From Chamaecrista fasciculata (taxonomy: Eukaryota; Streptophyta; Magnoliopsida; Fabales; Fabaceae), in assembly GCA_003254925.1 (NCBI GenBank), contig QANZ01008577.1:82509-146508 (forward strand): 64,000 nt of DNA, read 5' to 3'. Below, piece after piece: positions 14,306 to 26,312 of the stretch. Within the stretch, counting starts at the first letter, position 1. Each line of letters starts with the position of its first letter. The notes below the pieces were generated by a model, which was given only the letters and a program-made list of their open reading frames with translations, had not been told where the DNA came from and searched no databases. Made by a program: the position numbers and the translations under genes.

Positions 14306-14559
14306 GAAGATCCAAAAATAGGGAAATGGAGTTAAAGGACTCAAATGCAAGTGGAAAAAAGGCTATTTTTGCAAGAGAAAAAGAGGAATTGAGGACTAGA
14401 AAGTGGATTAATGAAAAGATTTTGCAAAATGATGTTTGTGTAATTTTCACTGGCACCTCGTCGACAGGCTTGCCCATGACAAGGTACTAACGACGAACTG
14501 TCCAAAATATAAATTCGAGACAGCAACTCGAAAATTACCTATAATTGGGTACCATCAAA

Positions 14560-14745
14560 AGTTATGGTAGCGTTTTGCCTTAGTTTCTTTTGTACGAAAT
14601 TTATTAAAACCTTTATTTTTTTTTTCTTACATTTTGATTTTATAAACACCTTAATACAAAAAAATAAAATGTTTAGAGGACGAAAATCATTTTTTTCTTT
14701 TTTAATGAAAAAAATATGAGGGACCAAAATAGAACATTGGCCTAT
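14560..14745. mobile_element. Single arm of a Mutator-type palindromic element
   Basis: In reverse the stretch reads ggccaatgttctattttgg and continues into an A/T-rich arm. This is the same end type as the complete elements at 28465-29603 and 39131-40232 (ggccaaag-tctattttggtccc). Only one arm is visible, so it is a fragment or a very diverged copy. Confidence 0.5.
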
Positions 14746-14874
14746 ACTGAATTAATAGCGGTAAAATTTTAGTAAAAATAATGCTTCGACCAAAATTTCA
14801 TATATTTTTAACTAAATTAATATTTTGATTATCCATTTTCCCTAATTGACATGAACAAGCAAGCATCAAGATTT

Positions 14875-15812
14875 TTTTTTGTCAAATTGTACTTTTGATC
14901 CCATAGTTTTTGCTCAGGTATCAATTTGGTCCCATAATTTTTTTTGTTGCACTTTTGATCTCATATATTTGCAAAAAGTTGCACATTTGGTCCAGTATCA
15001 CTTTTGGTCCCATATCTTTTGGTCATGTTGCAAAATTGGTCCCATATTTTTACAAAAAGTTTCACCACCAGTCCCACTTGATCCAAATATAGGAGACTAA
15101 TTCTGCATCTGATCCAAATATATGAGACCGATTCTACAACTTCACTAAAAGATATAGGACCAATTCTGTAACATGAACTAAAGATATGTGACCAAAAGTG
15201 TAACACATGACCAAATTTGCAACTTGAGCAAAATATATGAGACCAAAAGTGCAAGAAAAAAAGTTATGGGGCCAATTGAGACCTTAGCAAAAGTTATGGA
15301 CCAAAAGTGCACTTTGGCCTTTTATATATATATTGTCTTTTTTTGTATTTTTTCTTTTGCTAAAGTGTACTTTTAATCCCATAACTTTTGCTAAAGTCTC
15401 AATTTGATCTCATAACTTTTTTTGTTGCTCTTTTGGTCTCATATCTTTTGTTCAAGTTGCAGATTTAGTCTCGTGTTACACTTTTGATCTCATATCCTTT
15501 AGTCAAGTTGCAGAGTTAGTCTATATATATCTTTATATAAGGTGCAGAATTTGTCTCATATCTTTGGATCAGGTGATACTGGTTGTGAAATTTTTTACAA
15601 AAATATGAGACTAATTCTGCAACCTTTTGTTTTCGGCCCAAACCAATTCTGCAACCTTACTAAAAACATATGAGACCAAAAGTGATAAGGACTAAATCTA
15701 TAACTTTTTGTAAAAATGTGAGACCAAAAGTGTAACAAAAAAGTTATGAGATCAAATTGAAACCTTAATAAAAGTTATGAGACGAAAAATGTACTTTGAC
15801 ATTTTTGTTTTG
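14875..15812. mobile_element. Double-palindrome Mutator/foldback-type element
   Basis: Two palindromes sit head to tail: 14881-15320 and about 15355-15800. Their arms consist of many variants of 'ttttggtcccat' and the complement 'atgggaccaaaa', spaced about 30-40 bases. The whole block is flanked by the same 14-base string aagcatcaagattt at 14861-14874 and 15813-15826, so the two palindromes appear to have arrived, or expanded, as one unit. There is no coding sequence. Mutator-type is inferred from the long inverted arms; the duplication is longer than the usual 9-11 bp. Confidence 0.65.
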
Positions 15813-16059
15813 AAGCATCAAGATTTAAGTCACGTTTGCGACTTGACCATTGACTATTGCTGAAAGTGAAAGAAAAACCAAACGGCATAACCAAATGGTT
15901 CATACTCCATATTTGATACCATAAGGTCAGACCCGCCGGGACGAATGATAGAAATGATCCGACGTCGTTTACATGCTAAACTATAAAAACGACCTAACGA
16001 ATGATAGCTCAAAAATTGAATGATAGATGCCAAATAGCAAATAGCAGACGAATCTCCTA

Positions 16060-16220
16060 CGACTACGACTCCGAGTACGGTATATTCCTTTCTTACTTCA
16101 CCTTCCAGACTTCTCTTCTTTTCCTTCTACTTCTTCTCTCTTCGCTTTCTCTCCAATATCTCACAATCTATCTACTTCTCGTTCTTGTGCAGCTAAGTTC
16201 TCCATATATTTCTTCCAGGT
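16060..16220 (+). promoter_or_regulatory. DGD2: DGD2 transcription start region and 5' leader
   Basis: A pyrimidine-rich stretch (CT-rich with cttctctct blocks) ends at a good donor, ttccag|gtacat at about 16219. A matching acceptor, tttcgtag, ends at 17770 just before the coding exon. I infer a first leader exon here and a 1.55-kb leader intron (about 16219-17770) that holds a palindromic transposon. Inference from sequence only. Confidence 0.45.
16080..16087 (+). promoter_or_regulatory. P1BS-type phosphate-starvation site
   Basis: gtatattc fits GNATATNC, the palindromic PHR1 binding site. It lies in the presumed start region of DGD2, whose Arabidopsis counterpart is known to be induced by phosphate starvation. 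One such match is expected by chance every few kb, so position and gene identity carry the argument. Confidence 0.4.
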
Positions 16221-16401
16221 ACATTTCTATTCTGTAATCTATAGTTAGAATATGTATTATACCTATTGTGGTTTCAGATTTTTGGTAGGTTTTTATTAAC
16301 TTTCTATTTGTGCTACTGCAACTTTGTGAATTGGGAAACTCGGTACGCTTTGGTTTTGTGATTGAGGTGTGATTTAGAAACGTTTCTTGGTAAATTATTA
16401 C

Positions 16402-17003
16402 GGGTAAATTACACCGAAGGTCCTTGTAGTTTGGGGTATTTCGAGATGGGGTTGTTGTAGTTTGAAAAGTTGCCATTTTGGGATTAAAGTTTGCTCCGTT
16501 AGCAGAAAAACAGTTCAGGTTTAGGGCTCTCTGTCCAAAATTTAACAGAAATTTGGATTAAAAATACTATTTTAAGACCCTAACTATTAATTTTTCATGC
16601 ATTTGACTCCTTGTTTCTATGAGAGAGTTATTCTGATGTAAAAACAGAAAATTTTCGAGGACTTTGACTCTGGCTATTAAAAAAATGGTCGAATATAATT
16701 GCAAAAAGATCCTTCGAATTCTGTCAAATCAAAAAAAATTTCAATAACCAGAGTTAAAGTCCCCCAAATTTTCTATTTTTGCATCAAAGTCCATCCCTCA
16801 TAGAAACAAAGAGTCAAATGTATAGAAAATTAATAGTTAGAGTCTTAAAATGATATTTTAGCTCAAATTTCCGTTGAATTTTGGACGAAGAGCCTTTTTT
16901 TGCTAACGGAGACAACCTCAATCCCTAAATTGCAACCTTTTAAAACATAGTGACCCGATCTCGAAATACCCTAAACCACAAGGACCTTCTGTATAATTTA
17001 CCC
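16402..17003. mobile_element. Palindromic Mutator-type element in the DGD2 leader intron
   Basis: Long inverted arms start gggtaaattacaccgaaggt and end with the near-complement accttctgtataatttaccc. The arms pair almost to the centre over 602 bases. The flanks aattattac (16393-16401) and aattatcat (17004-17012) look like a 9-bp target duplication that has diverged at two bases. There is no coding capacity. A related single arm lies at 41161-41410. Confidence 0.75.
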
Positions 17004-17835
17004 AATTATCATTCCAGTGCTCTCTGGTTGTCGTGCACAATAGAGAATGTCAAAACCAGGAGGTAGCTGATTCAGTTTCCACAACTTAGGATTAGAGTTA
17101 GAGAGGAAGAAGAAGATTATAGTCAGAGATGAATATGATGAAGGTCCTAAGTACTGAGTAGCATATATTGGTTGCAAAGCTCGATTTACTTGTTTGGCTG
17201 TACTAGTATTTGGCCAAAGTTTGCCTGTGCTTTAATTTTCTGCTTTTTTTAAAAATATTTTACTAAAATTTCAGTTAGAAATCAATACTCTAGTTGTTAG
17301 TTAAACTTTTCTAAAGCTCTTTCATCAATATAATTTTTTTTAATAATAATTTTTATGTTATACACACTACTAGTTTCTCAAAGGAGCAAACTATCAATTT
17401 AGTAATAAAAAATTATTCCCCTTTAATTTGATACCATGCCTTGATGGTTTTCTTTTCAGGAAAGTAGCTTGATGTTTTATGATGATTATGAAATATGTAA
17501 TCAATATTGGCTATTAAGAATGGAAAAGCTGCGCGTGTACTCTGCCAGCTCCAGGGCTTTCTTTTATTATACTCATTTTCTTTGATCCGTACTGTGAAAT
17601 CCTGTCTAGCTAATGAAAATCATTGATTTTGGAGTTTACTTCTTTTCATATGTTTAATCAACAGAACGTTATATTATGATTGTTCCTCCAGTTGTGTTCA
17701 AATGTGGCTTGTATGATCATTTATATGCTTAAACTTCTGCTGATATATATTCTAAAGCTGGATTTCGTAGGTGAATCTTATCTTTGAAGGAGCTCAGAAG
17801 TATGATGAAATTTCACATTTAAACCCAAAAATCAG

Positions 17836-19118
17836 ATGGATAGAAAACAACAAATAGCAATTTTTACAACTGCCAGCCTTCCATGGTTGACAGGCACTGC
17901 TGTGAACCCTCTCTTCCGTGCTGCATACCTTTCCAACGACGAGACAAAAGATGTTACTTTGGTGATCCCTTGGTTATCTTTGAAAGATCAAGGACTAGTA
18001 TATCCGAATAATATTACATTTGCTTCACCTATAGAGCAAGAAAAATATGTCCGCCAATGGCTTGAAGAAAGGATTGGATTTGTAGCTGGTTTCAGTATAA
18101 GTTTTTATCCTGGAAAGGTGATTATTGCTTTCACTGTATTACATTTTTCCATGAACAAAGGAATTTTTTTTTTGCCACACGCACAAATAGAGATGTGTGC
18201 AGTTGCAAAAATGAGGGCATGGTTTCCTTTTTTTTTTCTTTTGGTTATAATGATTTTTGTTACTTTACTTACTATATAGTAAATGGGTTTTTTAAACAAA
18301 ATCGGGTGGGGTTGAGGATTACACTTATGTAATTCACTATTGTGTTTATAGTAATATGCTTTGATCATGAATGGCTATTATTAACATCTATTGAGTTCAG
18401 TGAACATCCATCAGGTTGTAGAATTCTCTCTATATTTCTTATTACCATTTACTTTAAATTATATCAGAAATGAGTAACCAATTGCTTTGGTTGTACTTCT
18501 TTCTCATATACTTGGTACTAATTCATGATATACTAATATTGTAGTATTCTAGAGATAAAAGAAGCATCTTTGGTGTTGGAGATATATCAGAAGTAATCCC
18601 TGATGAAGAGGCAGATATTGCTGTTTTAGAGGAGCCTGAGCACCTGACGTGGCACCACCATGGGAAAAGGTGGAAGAATAAATTCCGCCTAGTTATAGGA
18701 ATTATTCACACAAACTATTTGGAATATGTGAAGAGAGAGACTAATGGCATGCAAGCACTTTTGCTGAAATATATAAACAAATGGCTTGTTGGAATTTATT
18801 GTCACAAGGTAAGTCACTATAATCTATATCCTTTTGAAATTAAAATTTTATATATTGCATGTTTCCCTTAGATTTTGGTCTTTACTTCAACAATAGATGA
18901 AACTAACCTTTCAATTAGGTTGAATGTTCAAATTGGTCCTATATGTATTTGCCAGCTCTCATTTGGGTCCAGTATGTTTCAAAAATTTTATTTTGATATG
19001 CAACATGTTTCAAATTGGTCATGCCATTACAATCTGTCAGATTTCTCCGTTAAATGCTAACATGTCATCTAATATTTCATTTTGTCTCTCCTACCTGGCC
19101 CACTTCACTGTTCACACT

Positions 19119-19152
<34 letters not shown>

Positions 19153-21463
19153 CTATCTCTTTGACTGAGGAGGAGGCCAGTTATGAGCTATAACATGACA
19201 CATTAGATGACACCGTTAGCAGTTAATGGAGAAAAATGATAAATTGTAATGGCAAGGTCAATTTGAACATTCGACCCTGTAGAGTTTAGGAACCCTTAGG
19301 GCACAGAAGAAACACAAAAACATAGGTTTCTTGGACTGGGCAGCAAGAACACAAAAACAAAGAATTTAGAGAAGAGAGGCAAGAGAGCAAGAAGAGAGAA
19401 GAGAGAAGAAAAAGTGAGGGGAATAATTCAGGCACTTTTATTCCACTTTTAAACTGAATGATATAATCTGTGTGTATGCCTAGAGGGCATAATGCAAGGT
19501 ATTTATAACTCATACCTTTGCAACAACTTCAACTAACTAACTAACAGAAAATTACATAAGCTATATTAAACAGAAAATGTAAAAACAAAACAGAAATATC
19601 CACCTAACAGAATAACAACAATACTGAAACTGTAACAGAATTGGTACCAAAATTATAACAGACCCTTTCAGTTATTACATCTTGAGTTTTAATAAGTCAA
19701 TATAAAGTGAATTCTCATTGTCAGTGACATCGCTAACTGTCCAGTGAGGCTGTGATCTTTCTGTAAGAGATTATATGTGTGATTGCAGGTTATTAGACTA
19801 TCTGCTGCCACCCAGGACTACTCTGGTTCCATCATCTGTAACGTTCATGGAGTGAATCCCAAATTCCTTGAAATTGGGAAGAAAAAGATGGAACAAAAAC
19901 AGAACGGAGACCAGGCCTTTACCAAAGTTGCTTACTATATTGGGAAGATGGTATGGAGCAAAGGCTACAAGGAACTGCTCAAGCTTCTCAGCGACCACCA
20001 AAATGAACTAGCAGAGCTTGAGGTCGATCTATTTGGCAGCGGGGAGGACTCGGATGAAGTTCAAGAAGCTGCAAAAAAGTTAGAACTGACAATTAGAGTT
20101 TACCCGGGGCGAGATCACATTGACCCTCTATTTCATGAGTAAGCTCTTTTTCAAACTAATTTGGGCCTGATTCTTTGAAATATCAAATATTAGTTCAATT
20201 TGTGGATGCATCATCAGACAAGAAAAAAAGGATTTTATTTGTTTATTATCTTATCCCAAAGACAAATGATTAAGCTTGCATTTATTTGTCCATTATAAAA
20301 ACGATAACATGTAAGCAATAGAGTAATAAATCAAACTACTTGATAGCTTACTTGAAACTTATTGAAGCAATTAAGCTTATCACAAGGGATTATAATCCAA
20401 GACACTTGTAGCAAAAACTAAAATTTCAAGAGTATTTTTCTTAAGTTAAATCATATAGGTATATATTTGAAATAGCCAACATTTCCCTAGCTTTTCCTTT
20501 ATATCAGTTAAACTTAGATCTCACTTCATCTGCTGGATGTGACTGACAGCAGAAATCAGCAAATAATTTTTCTAGTGGAAGAGTCAACCTATGAATTATT
20601 TCTCTAATCTCTCCTCCATTTTTTTATATACATGTGTCTGTGTGTTTCTCTGTAATGATCATATCTAAGATGAAGAACCTCTTACAGAAGACTCAATTCA
20701 AATTTTGGTCCCTGAAGAATATCACTAATTTGAGATTTTGTTTCTGAAAAAATATGCATACTTGAGACCACAATTTCTTTTGTTTGAGCTCAACTTAGTC
20801 CTTTTGCTGGCTCCTCAAGAAAGTTGAGGAGTTCCACAAAAAAAATTATCGTTTTTTTTTTCCGGGAGAAAACTCAATTGGTATTTTTCAATGATCAAAT
20901 CATTAATTTTGTCTCTTAAAGAATGCACTGCTTGCAACATGCAAATATTAATTCTTCATGTTCCTTTTTTTGCCAGTTACAAATTGTTTCTTAATCCAAG
21001 CACTACTGACGTGGTTTGCACAACATCAGCAGAAGCTTTAGCAATGGGCAAAATTGTTGTATGTGCCAACCATCCCTCAAATGACTTCTTCAAGCAGTTT
21101 CCAAACTGTAAGACATATGATGACAGCAATGGATTTGTTAAAGCCACAATTAAGGCACTGACTGAAGAGCCTGCCCTACTTACTGATACACAGAGATATG
21201 AGCTCTCGTGGGAGGCCGCAACCGAACGGTTTCTTAAGGCCGCTGATCTGGACAATCCATTCTCAGAGACTTCTTCAAGAAACTGTAAGTCTGCTTCATA
21301 TTTTCAAAAGAAAATGCAAGATGCGTCGGCATATCTACATCATGTAGCTTTTGGGTTTGAAATATCAAGAAGACTATTAGGTGCAATTCCAGGTAGCTTG
21401 AAACCAGATGAAGAGCTATGCAGAGAGCTTGGATTGGCTATTCATTCTAAGAAAAAAAGATGA
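17836..21463 (+). CDS. DGD2: Digalactosyldiacylglycerol synthase 2
   Basis: Four coding exons, all GT-AG: 17836-18117, 18545-18808, 19789-20138, 20977-21463; 460 residues, close to the roughly 470 of plant DGD2. The enzyme transfers galactose from UDP-galactose to MGDG, making DGDG at the outer plastid envelope; the DGD2 branch supplies DGDG mainly under phosphate limitation. Evidence: FTTASLPWLTGTAVNPLFRA at the N-terminus; EEADIAVLEEPEHLTWHHHG and GIIHTNYLEYVKRE in exon 2; NVHGVNPKFLEIG and YYIGKMVWSKGYKELLKLL in exon 3; and the GT4-type donor half NPSTTDVVCTTSAEALAMGK in exon 4. It lacks the long N-terminal extension of DGD1. The start ATG follows an in-frame leader with no better upstream ATG. 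Leader intron and intron 2 carry transposons; coding exons look intact. Confidence 0.95.
19116..19158 (+). repeat. (CT)n-(TATC)n microsatellite
   Basis: CT units pass into about six TATC units, in the loop of the palindromic element of DGD2 intron 2. Confidence 0.9.
19278..19660 (-). mobile_element. Solo LTR (copia-like) in DGD2 intron 2
   Basis: 383 bases starting tgtagag and ending ataaca, flanked by the perfect 5-bp duplication gaccc (19273-19277 and 19661-19665). Read on the minus strand it has a promoter-like ttataaatacc. No internal region is present, so the element was reduced to one LTR, presumably by recombination between its two LTRs. The family is a guess from size and composition. 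Confidence 0.75.
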
Positions 21464-21588
21464 AATTGGTATTGGATGCTTTGATCATTTTAATTTGAAA
21501 GCGTCCTAAAGATATGGAATGGCATGCACATGGCAAGGATATCTTTCTTGTCACTTGGGATAAGATTTATTGCCTGGAATTTATCTTT

Positions 21589-21957
21589 GGGTAAAATGAA
21601 GAAAACCATTTGAATTTTATTCATTGTGTAAATAACCCTCTGAACTTTCAAAATTGACTAAAATTTCACAAACTTTTGATTTTGTACAAATAACTCATTT
21701 TCTTAAGATTATTATTTGAAAAAGAAATTATTATTTTATGATTGTTGTTGCATTTTACATTGATCAAAATAAAAATTATTGTTGTAATTAATAGTAGCTA
21801 AAAAATTTAAAAAATAATAATTTTCACTGAAAATTTTATAAAAAAAGTTATTTGCACAAAATTAAAAGTTTATAAGTTTTTTGTCATTTTTCAGAATTCA
21901 ATTTTTATTTTGCACAATAATTTAAGTTCACACAAGAATTTCTGCATTTTTTTTACC
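21589..21957. mobile_element. Palindromic Mutator-type element in the DGD2 3' region
   Basis: The flanking 9-bp duplication tttatcttt is perfect (21580-21588 and 21958-21966). The ends are gggtaaaatgaagaaa and, in reverse from the right, ggtaaaaaaaatgcagaaat, with inverted arms rich in 'caaataac' and 'ttatttgcac'. It lies 125 bases after the DGD2 stop, so it probably interrupts the 3' UTR. Confidence 0.8.
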
Positions 21958-22152
21958 TTTATCTTTAGAGATGGCATCCCTGTGCAGCATCAATGATGTG
22001 TAAATTAGTCTGTGGGCAACACCAATTGAAGGACCCCAAAATGTCTTTCTTATGAACAGAGTAATCCAAAATGCTTCGCCCTTGACAATATTCATTTGGA
22101 AGAAAAGCAAAAAATTATTCCACCCATCATTTGAACGTGGTTAAGTCTTTTT

Positions 22153-22310
22153 ATTTTGAGAAAAATTATTATTTGGTCCCTAAATTTATGCTGAGTTAAC
22201 TAACCAGTCCTTGAATAATTGAAATATATAATTTGGTCCCTGAAATATTTCAATTATATACTATTTGATTCCTGAAATTGAACTAATTTTGTACTTTCTG
22301 GCCTGTCACA
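22153..22310. mobile_element. Single arm related to the element at 59002
   Basis: Starts gagaaaaattattatttggt and carries the same spaced words (tttggtccctaaatttat, ctgaaatatttcaatta) as the left arm of the complete palindrome 59002-59468. No right arm is present. Confidence 0.6.
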
Positions 22311-22829
22311 CTTGACATTCCGGGAGAAATGTCATTTATGATTTGGAAAAAGAAGTCGCCACCAAATTTTTAAAATTTTTTTTGGAAAACTAGTTTTAAG
22401 AAAATAATTTTGAAAATGGTGAATAAGACAAAAATTGGTCTCGAACCAAAGACAAGTTCGGGAGTCATTTAAATCATGGGAAAGGTGTTAGGCACCCCAC
22501 AACACTCGTCCAAAGAATAGTTACCCTAAAATAATTATATAGAAATTAAATGTTCTTAATATTTAAGATTAATCATTCTTAAAAAAATAAAATAAAATCA
22601 TGCAAAATGATAAAAAAAAAAAAGAGACAAAATATGTTATTCACAAAAATAAAAGAAGTAGAAAAATAAGATAAACCATGAAATAAAAGAATAATAGGAT
22701 ATTTACCAAAAAAACTTACTTTTTGGTCCTTCAATTGTTACTGAGGTCAACGATTGGGAAATTACAACTCAGTTCCTCAATTTTACACCTTCGTCTATGT
22801 TTTGGTCCCTCGGTTGCTAATGATTTGCT
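22311..22829. other. Unassigned repeat-like stretch
   Basis: Contains words such as agtcgccaccaaatttt and caagttcgggagtcattt followed by 'aaggtgttaggcacccc', a pattern I associate with dispersed plant repeats (possibly LTR-type) but cannot place. From about 22705 a 'tttttggtcc' arm of another palindromic element begins and is cut off by the LTR-like sequence that follows. Confidence 0.3.
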
Positions 22830-25800
22830 GAAAGTATATTATCAGAAGTTGCTTAGTGCTATCACATTAGTTGTGAGAAATCCTTTGTGGAGTTTGAGTC
22901 TTAGTGACATTCACTTTGAGTGAACTTATCTCTTTGTGAGAAAACCCCTTCTATTCTTCTTGAAACTGTCTAATTCCTTCGTATACCTCCTAGTGGTAAT
23001 AGGTTGCTTACCCTCGGTTGTTGTGAAACCCTAGTGGTGATCCGTGAGTGGTTGCACCATAAGAGGAGTTGTGTTTAGTAACCTTATTGTTACCCGTGAG
23101 AACTTGAGGTTTGGGAAATTGTACACAAGTGATACTTGTGAAACCTTAGGGTGATCCACCTGAGCCTAAAGTTGATGTCTCTGATGATTCTGAAGATACT
23201 GAGGATGACAATTCAGGAACTTCTGAACCAGAGGACCATGAATCTTCATCTATGAGAAGGATGAAGTCTCTAAGGAAACAGATAATATTGAGTCACAGGA
23301 TCCCTCTAAGGAACAAATTCAGGATCCTATTCCTCCTCCTGCTGATGATCGAGAAGAAGTTCCTCCTCCTGCAGTCGACACAACAGTTCCTGACACCGTT
23401 CCTCATGTCTCCTTTACTCTTAATCATACTAATGCCATCCTTGCTGATATGGCTGTTAAGTTTGACGCTATGTGTGATAGGATGACAATTGTCAACCATC
23501 TGCTCACCAACATCAGTGAACAACTTGTAACTCTGACCAAGTCCTCTCAAGACTCTCATGACACGGCTATGAAGAATGGTCAAGAAGAAGCCAAACGAGC
23601 AACCACCATGGCGGAATCTGTGAAGAAGAAACCATCTGGTTTCTTCACCCATCACTATCAAGTTTCAACCTCCTCCTACAACTGGCTATTACAATCCACA
23701 ACCATCACCACCTCGTGGCTCCACAACCCAAGCTTCACCATCTACAGCCCAAGTCTCACCAACCTTTGCCTACCCATTACAAACCATTCGTCCTCGACCA
23801 CAATAAGCCTTTCTACATCCCTTCTCCATCCATAAACCATCCTCACTCATAACCCTTTCATCCATCCATCCTTAACATCATTCCTCATGCATTCCATTTC
23901 ATGTTTTCATGTTTTCTGTTTTTAGTTTGTTTAAATTTCATTTTGGGATGACTGTATCGGATAATGTTTTAAATTTCTATGCTCTGAGTCTTGGTTTAAT
24001 GTTCTAGATATTTGAGAGCCCTTAGGCTCCTTATATTATGAATGTTTAAGTTTTATATCTCTCCTACGAATTATGCCTATATATGCTCTGTGCTAATACT
24101 TCCTGCAGGAACCCTTTTTGATCATGTCAAAAGGGGGAGAAAGATTAAGAACCAAGTTTGCTATTGGTTTCTCTAAGTGAGAAAGGATCAAGTATGATAT
24201 GATTATAATGTTTTATATGTTTTATCTCTTATGCTCTGATCCTATATTGGTTTTCATATATGTTTTATATTGATCTGATCCTGATAGTTATTCCTGGTAA
24301 ATGCATGCTCTGTATAGATATATGTTTTCTGTACCTATATGCTCTAACAGTGTTTTTATTTTTATTTATATGCTCTGTACATATTCTATGATAGTTCTTT
24401 ATGTGTGTGCATATTTTGTTTTTGATAGGGGGAGAAATCCTCAAGTTTTATCGCCTAGGATTAGGTTATAGGACTTCCTTATAGGACCTATTCATAGGAC
24501 TAGTTTCAAGACATAAACAATTTATATCTTTATAAAACTCTGTTTTTTATTTCTTTTTGTTTTGTTTTCTTTTGCGCTCTGATTCCTCAAGACCTCAACC
24601 TTTTGATATGCAAACTTGTTCGAATTTTTTCCATTATCAAAAAGGGGAAGATTGTTGGGATAAATTTTGTATAGATTAATTTTAATTAAATTAAGCGCTA
24701 GAATATAAAATGAATTAACGTTAGTGAATATAGAATAACGTTTAGTGTTTATTTATTTATTTTATTAAATATATGTGTTTTGATAATTGCCAAAATTTCT
24801 TTGTTAATATATGTATATTAATATTGGCTTGTCATGATATATGAAGTTTTAATTTGAAAAATCATTTATGTCTCGGATTATTGCTTTAATTAGTGCGACA
24901 TAATTAAGAGACCATGATTGAGTAAGATTAGAATTACATGTAATGTAAAATCAGTGATTATGTATTAATCTATCTCAAGAAGGAAAGAAATCTGGGAATT
25001 ATTCATGTTCCTTAATTATCGCTATGATTAAAGGAACTGTTTAGGAAACTTTCTAAGTTGTGCTATTATCTTTATATCTGATTTATTTCAAGTGCAAAAC
25101 GTGCCTCATTGCAATAACTTTGTGTTATACATATTAAGAAAGTTTTAATCTGACCGTTGAGATTATTATTTAATGCTAAATCTATTTTTGGAAAGATTTT
25201 GCTAATTGCTCCTATTCCGCAGGACAAAGAACTATTGTAAGGAAAGTTTTCAAACTTTCATATTCTGACCCGATTGATCAATGCTCAACGCCTATATGTC
25301 ATTATTATCAGATGAGCTACATGGAAATTCAGTCAAGACTCTGAAGAAGGCTAAAGACAAATCTAATATGTTGAAGATACTATTGTTCCTAGCCGTTGGA
25401 GTATTCAAAGCTGAAGAACATTTCCATATCAAGCTGCTGAAGCTGCTCTGTATAAAAGCTGAAGTTTTTGAAAGCTGAAGATGTTAGAATGTGTGTCAAG
25501 CTATTGCTATGTGCTAAAGCTGCTAAGTGCGAAAACTCTTTGTGAGAACCCTTTGTGGGATTAGACTTTGTGACATTCACCTTTGTGTGTGAACCTATCT
25601 CTTTGTGAGAAAACCCCTTCTATATTCTTCTTGAAAAGTCTGATTCGTTCGTATACCTCTTAGTGGTAATAGGTTGCCTGCCCTCGGTTGTTGTGAAACC
25701 CTATAGTGGTTATTCGTGAGTGGTTGCACTGTAAGAGGAGTTTCTGTGAGGAACCTGGTTGATTACCCGTGAAGACTTATGGTTTGGGAAACTGTAAAAG

Positions 25801-26312
25801 TGTGAAACCCTAGTGGTAATCCGTGAGTGGTTGAGTGTCAATTGTAATTTGGTTAGTTTGCCCAAGCAATAATATAAAATCCCTTACTTTGTGTTTGGGG
25901 ACTGGACGTAGATTTAAGAGAAAGTTCTTTGTTGAGGACTAGTACCTTATTCTGAACCAGTATAAATCTGCTGTGTCTTTTTCCTTATCCTTTCTCCTTT
26001 ATATTCTGCATTTATCTTTTGAGTTGAGGATTAGTTTTCTTTCATTAGCAATCTGGTGATATATCTGATCTGCTTAAGTATTTGGTTTATCTGAGTATCT
26101 CTGTGATCTTAAGCATGTTTGTTATTGCTAAGAAGCTTTGTTCTGAAAGAAACTGTTATAAGGAATTGTTTTGAGGAATTTATATTAGAGGGATTGTTTT
26201 GAGTAACTGTTTTAAGGAACTCTGTTAAAACTTGTTTTAAACTTAGAAAAAAGTTTTTAAATACCAATTCACCCCCCTCTTGGTATATTTTCCTTGTGCA
26301 TCCTGACTAACA
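22830..26312 (+). mobile_element. Sirevirus-like copia element, broken
   Basis: The LTR-like stretch about 22830-23150 is repeated at about 25530-25860 (shared words ctctttgtgagaaaacccct, ggttgttgtgaaaccct, gagtggttgca). A long right LTR starts tgttgggataa at 24653, directly after gggg-rich purine tracts (aaaaaggggaagat), and ends near 26312 with ...cacccccctcttggt... and ctaaca. The length (about 1.66 kb) and the multiple purine tracts before the LTR are typical of the Sirevirus/Maximus lineage. Between lies a short internal part with fragmentary coding. It is clearly broken, with several large losses, and older than the copia element at 11409. It abuts the P450 fragment. Confidence 0.65.
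24653..26312 (+). repeat. Right LTR of the Sirevirus-like element
   Basis: Begins TG directly after the last purine tract and ends CA just before the P450 coding sequence. The start is clear; the end is inferred from the CA and from the point where P450 homology begins. Confidence 0.6.

Larger units (their letters stand above)
18918..19665. mobile_element. Mutator-type palindrome in DGD2 intron 2, split by a solo LTR
   Basis: The left arm begins ggttgaatgttcaaattgg, and the right arm contains its complement (caatttgaacattc). Inner arms also pair (ccattacaat..., gacatgttagca-type words). The flanks tttcaatta (18909-18917) and tttcagtta (19666-19674) make a 9-bp target duplication with one mismatch. 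The solo LTR 19278-19660 sits at its extreme right edge. The centre holds a CT/TATC microsatellite. Confidence 0.7.

Noticed and set aside
11275-14560. Possible older gypsy-type LTR around the copia element (starts tgtaacatctcga)
   Set aside because: The right end is not found and no second LTR is visible; left as a remark only.
14879-15376. Several overlapping frames of 60-97 residues rich in FWSH
   Set aside because: They are produced by the regular 'ttttggtcccat' words of the double palindrome.
21928-22110. 60-residue open frame on the minus strand after DGD2
   Set aside because: It lies in the probable DGD2 3' UTR and I recognise no protein family.
23293-23835. Two open frames of more than 120 residues on both strands
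   Set aside because: They lie within the internal part of the broken Sirevirus-like element and are not host genes.
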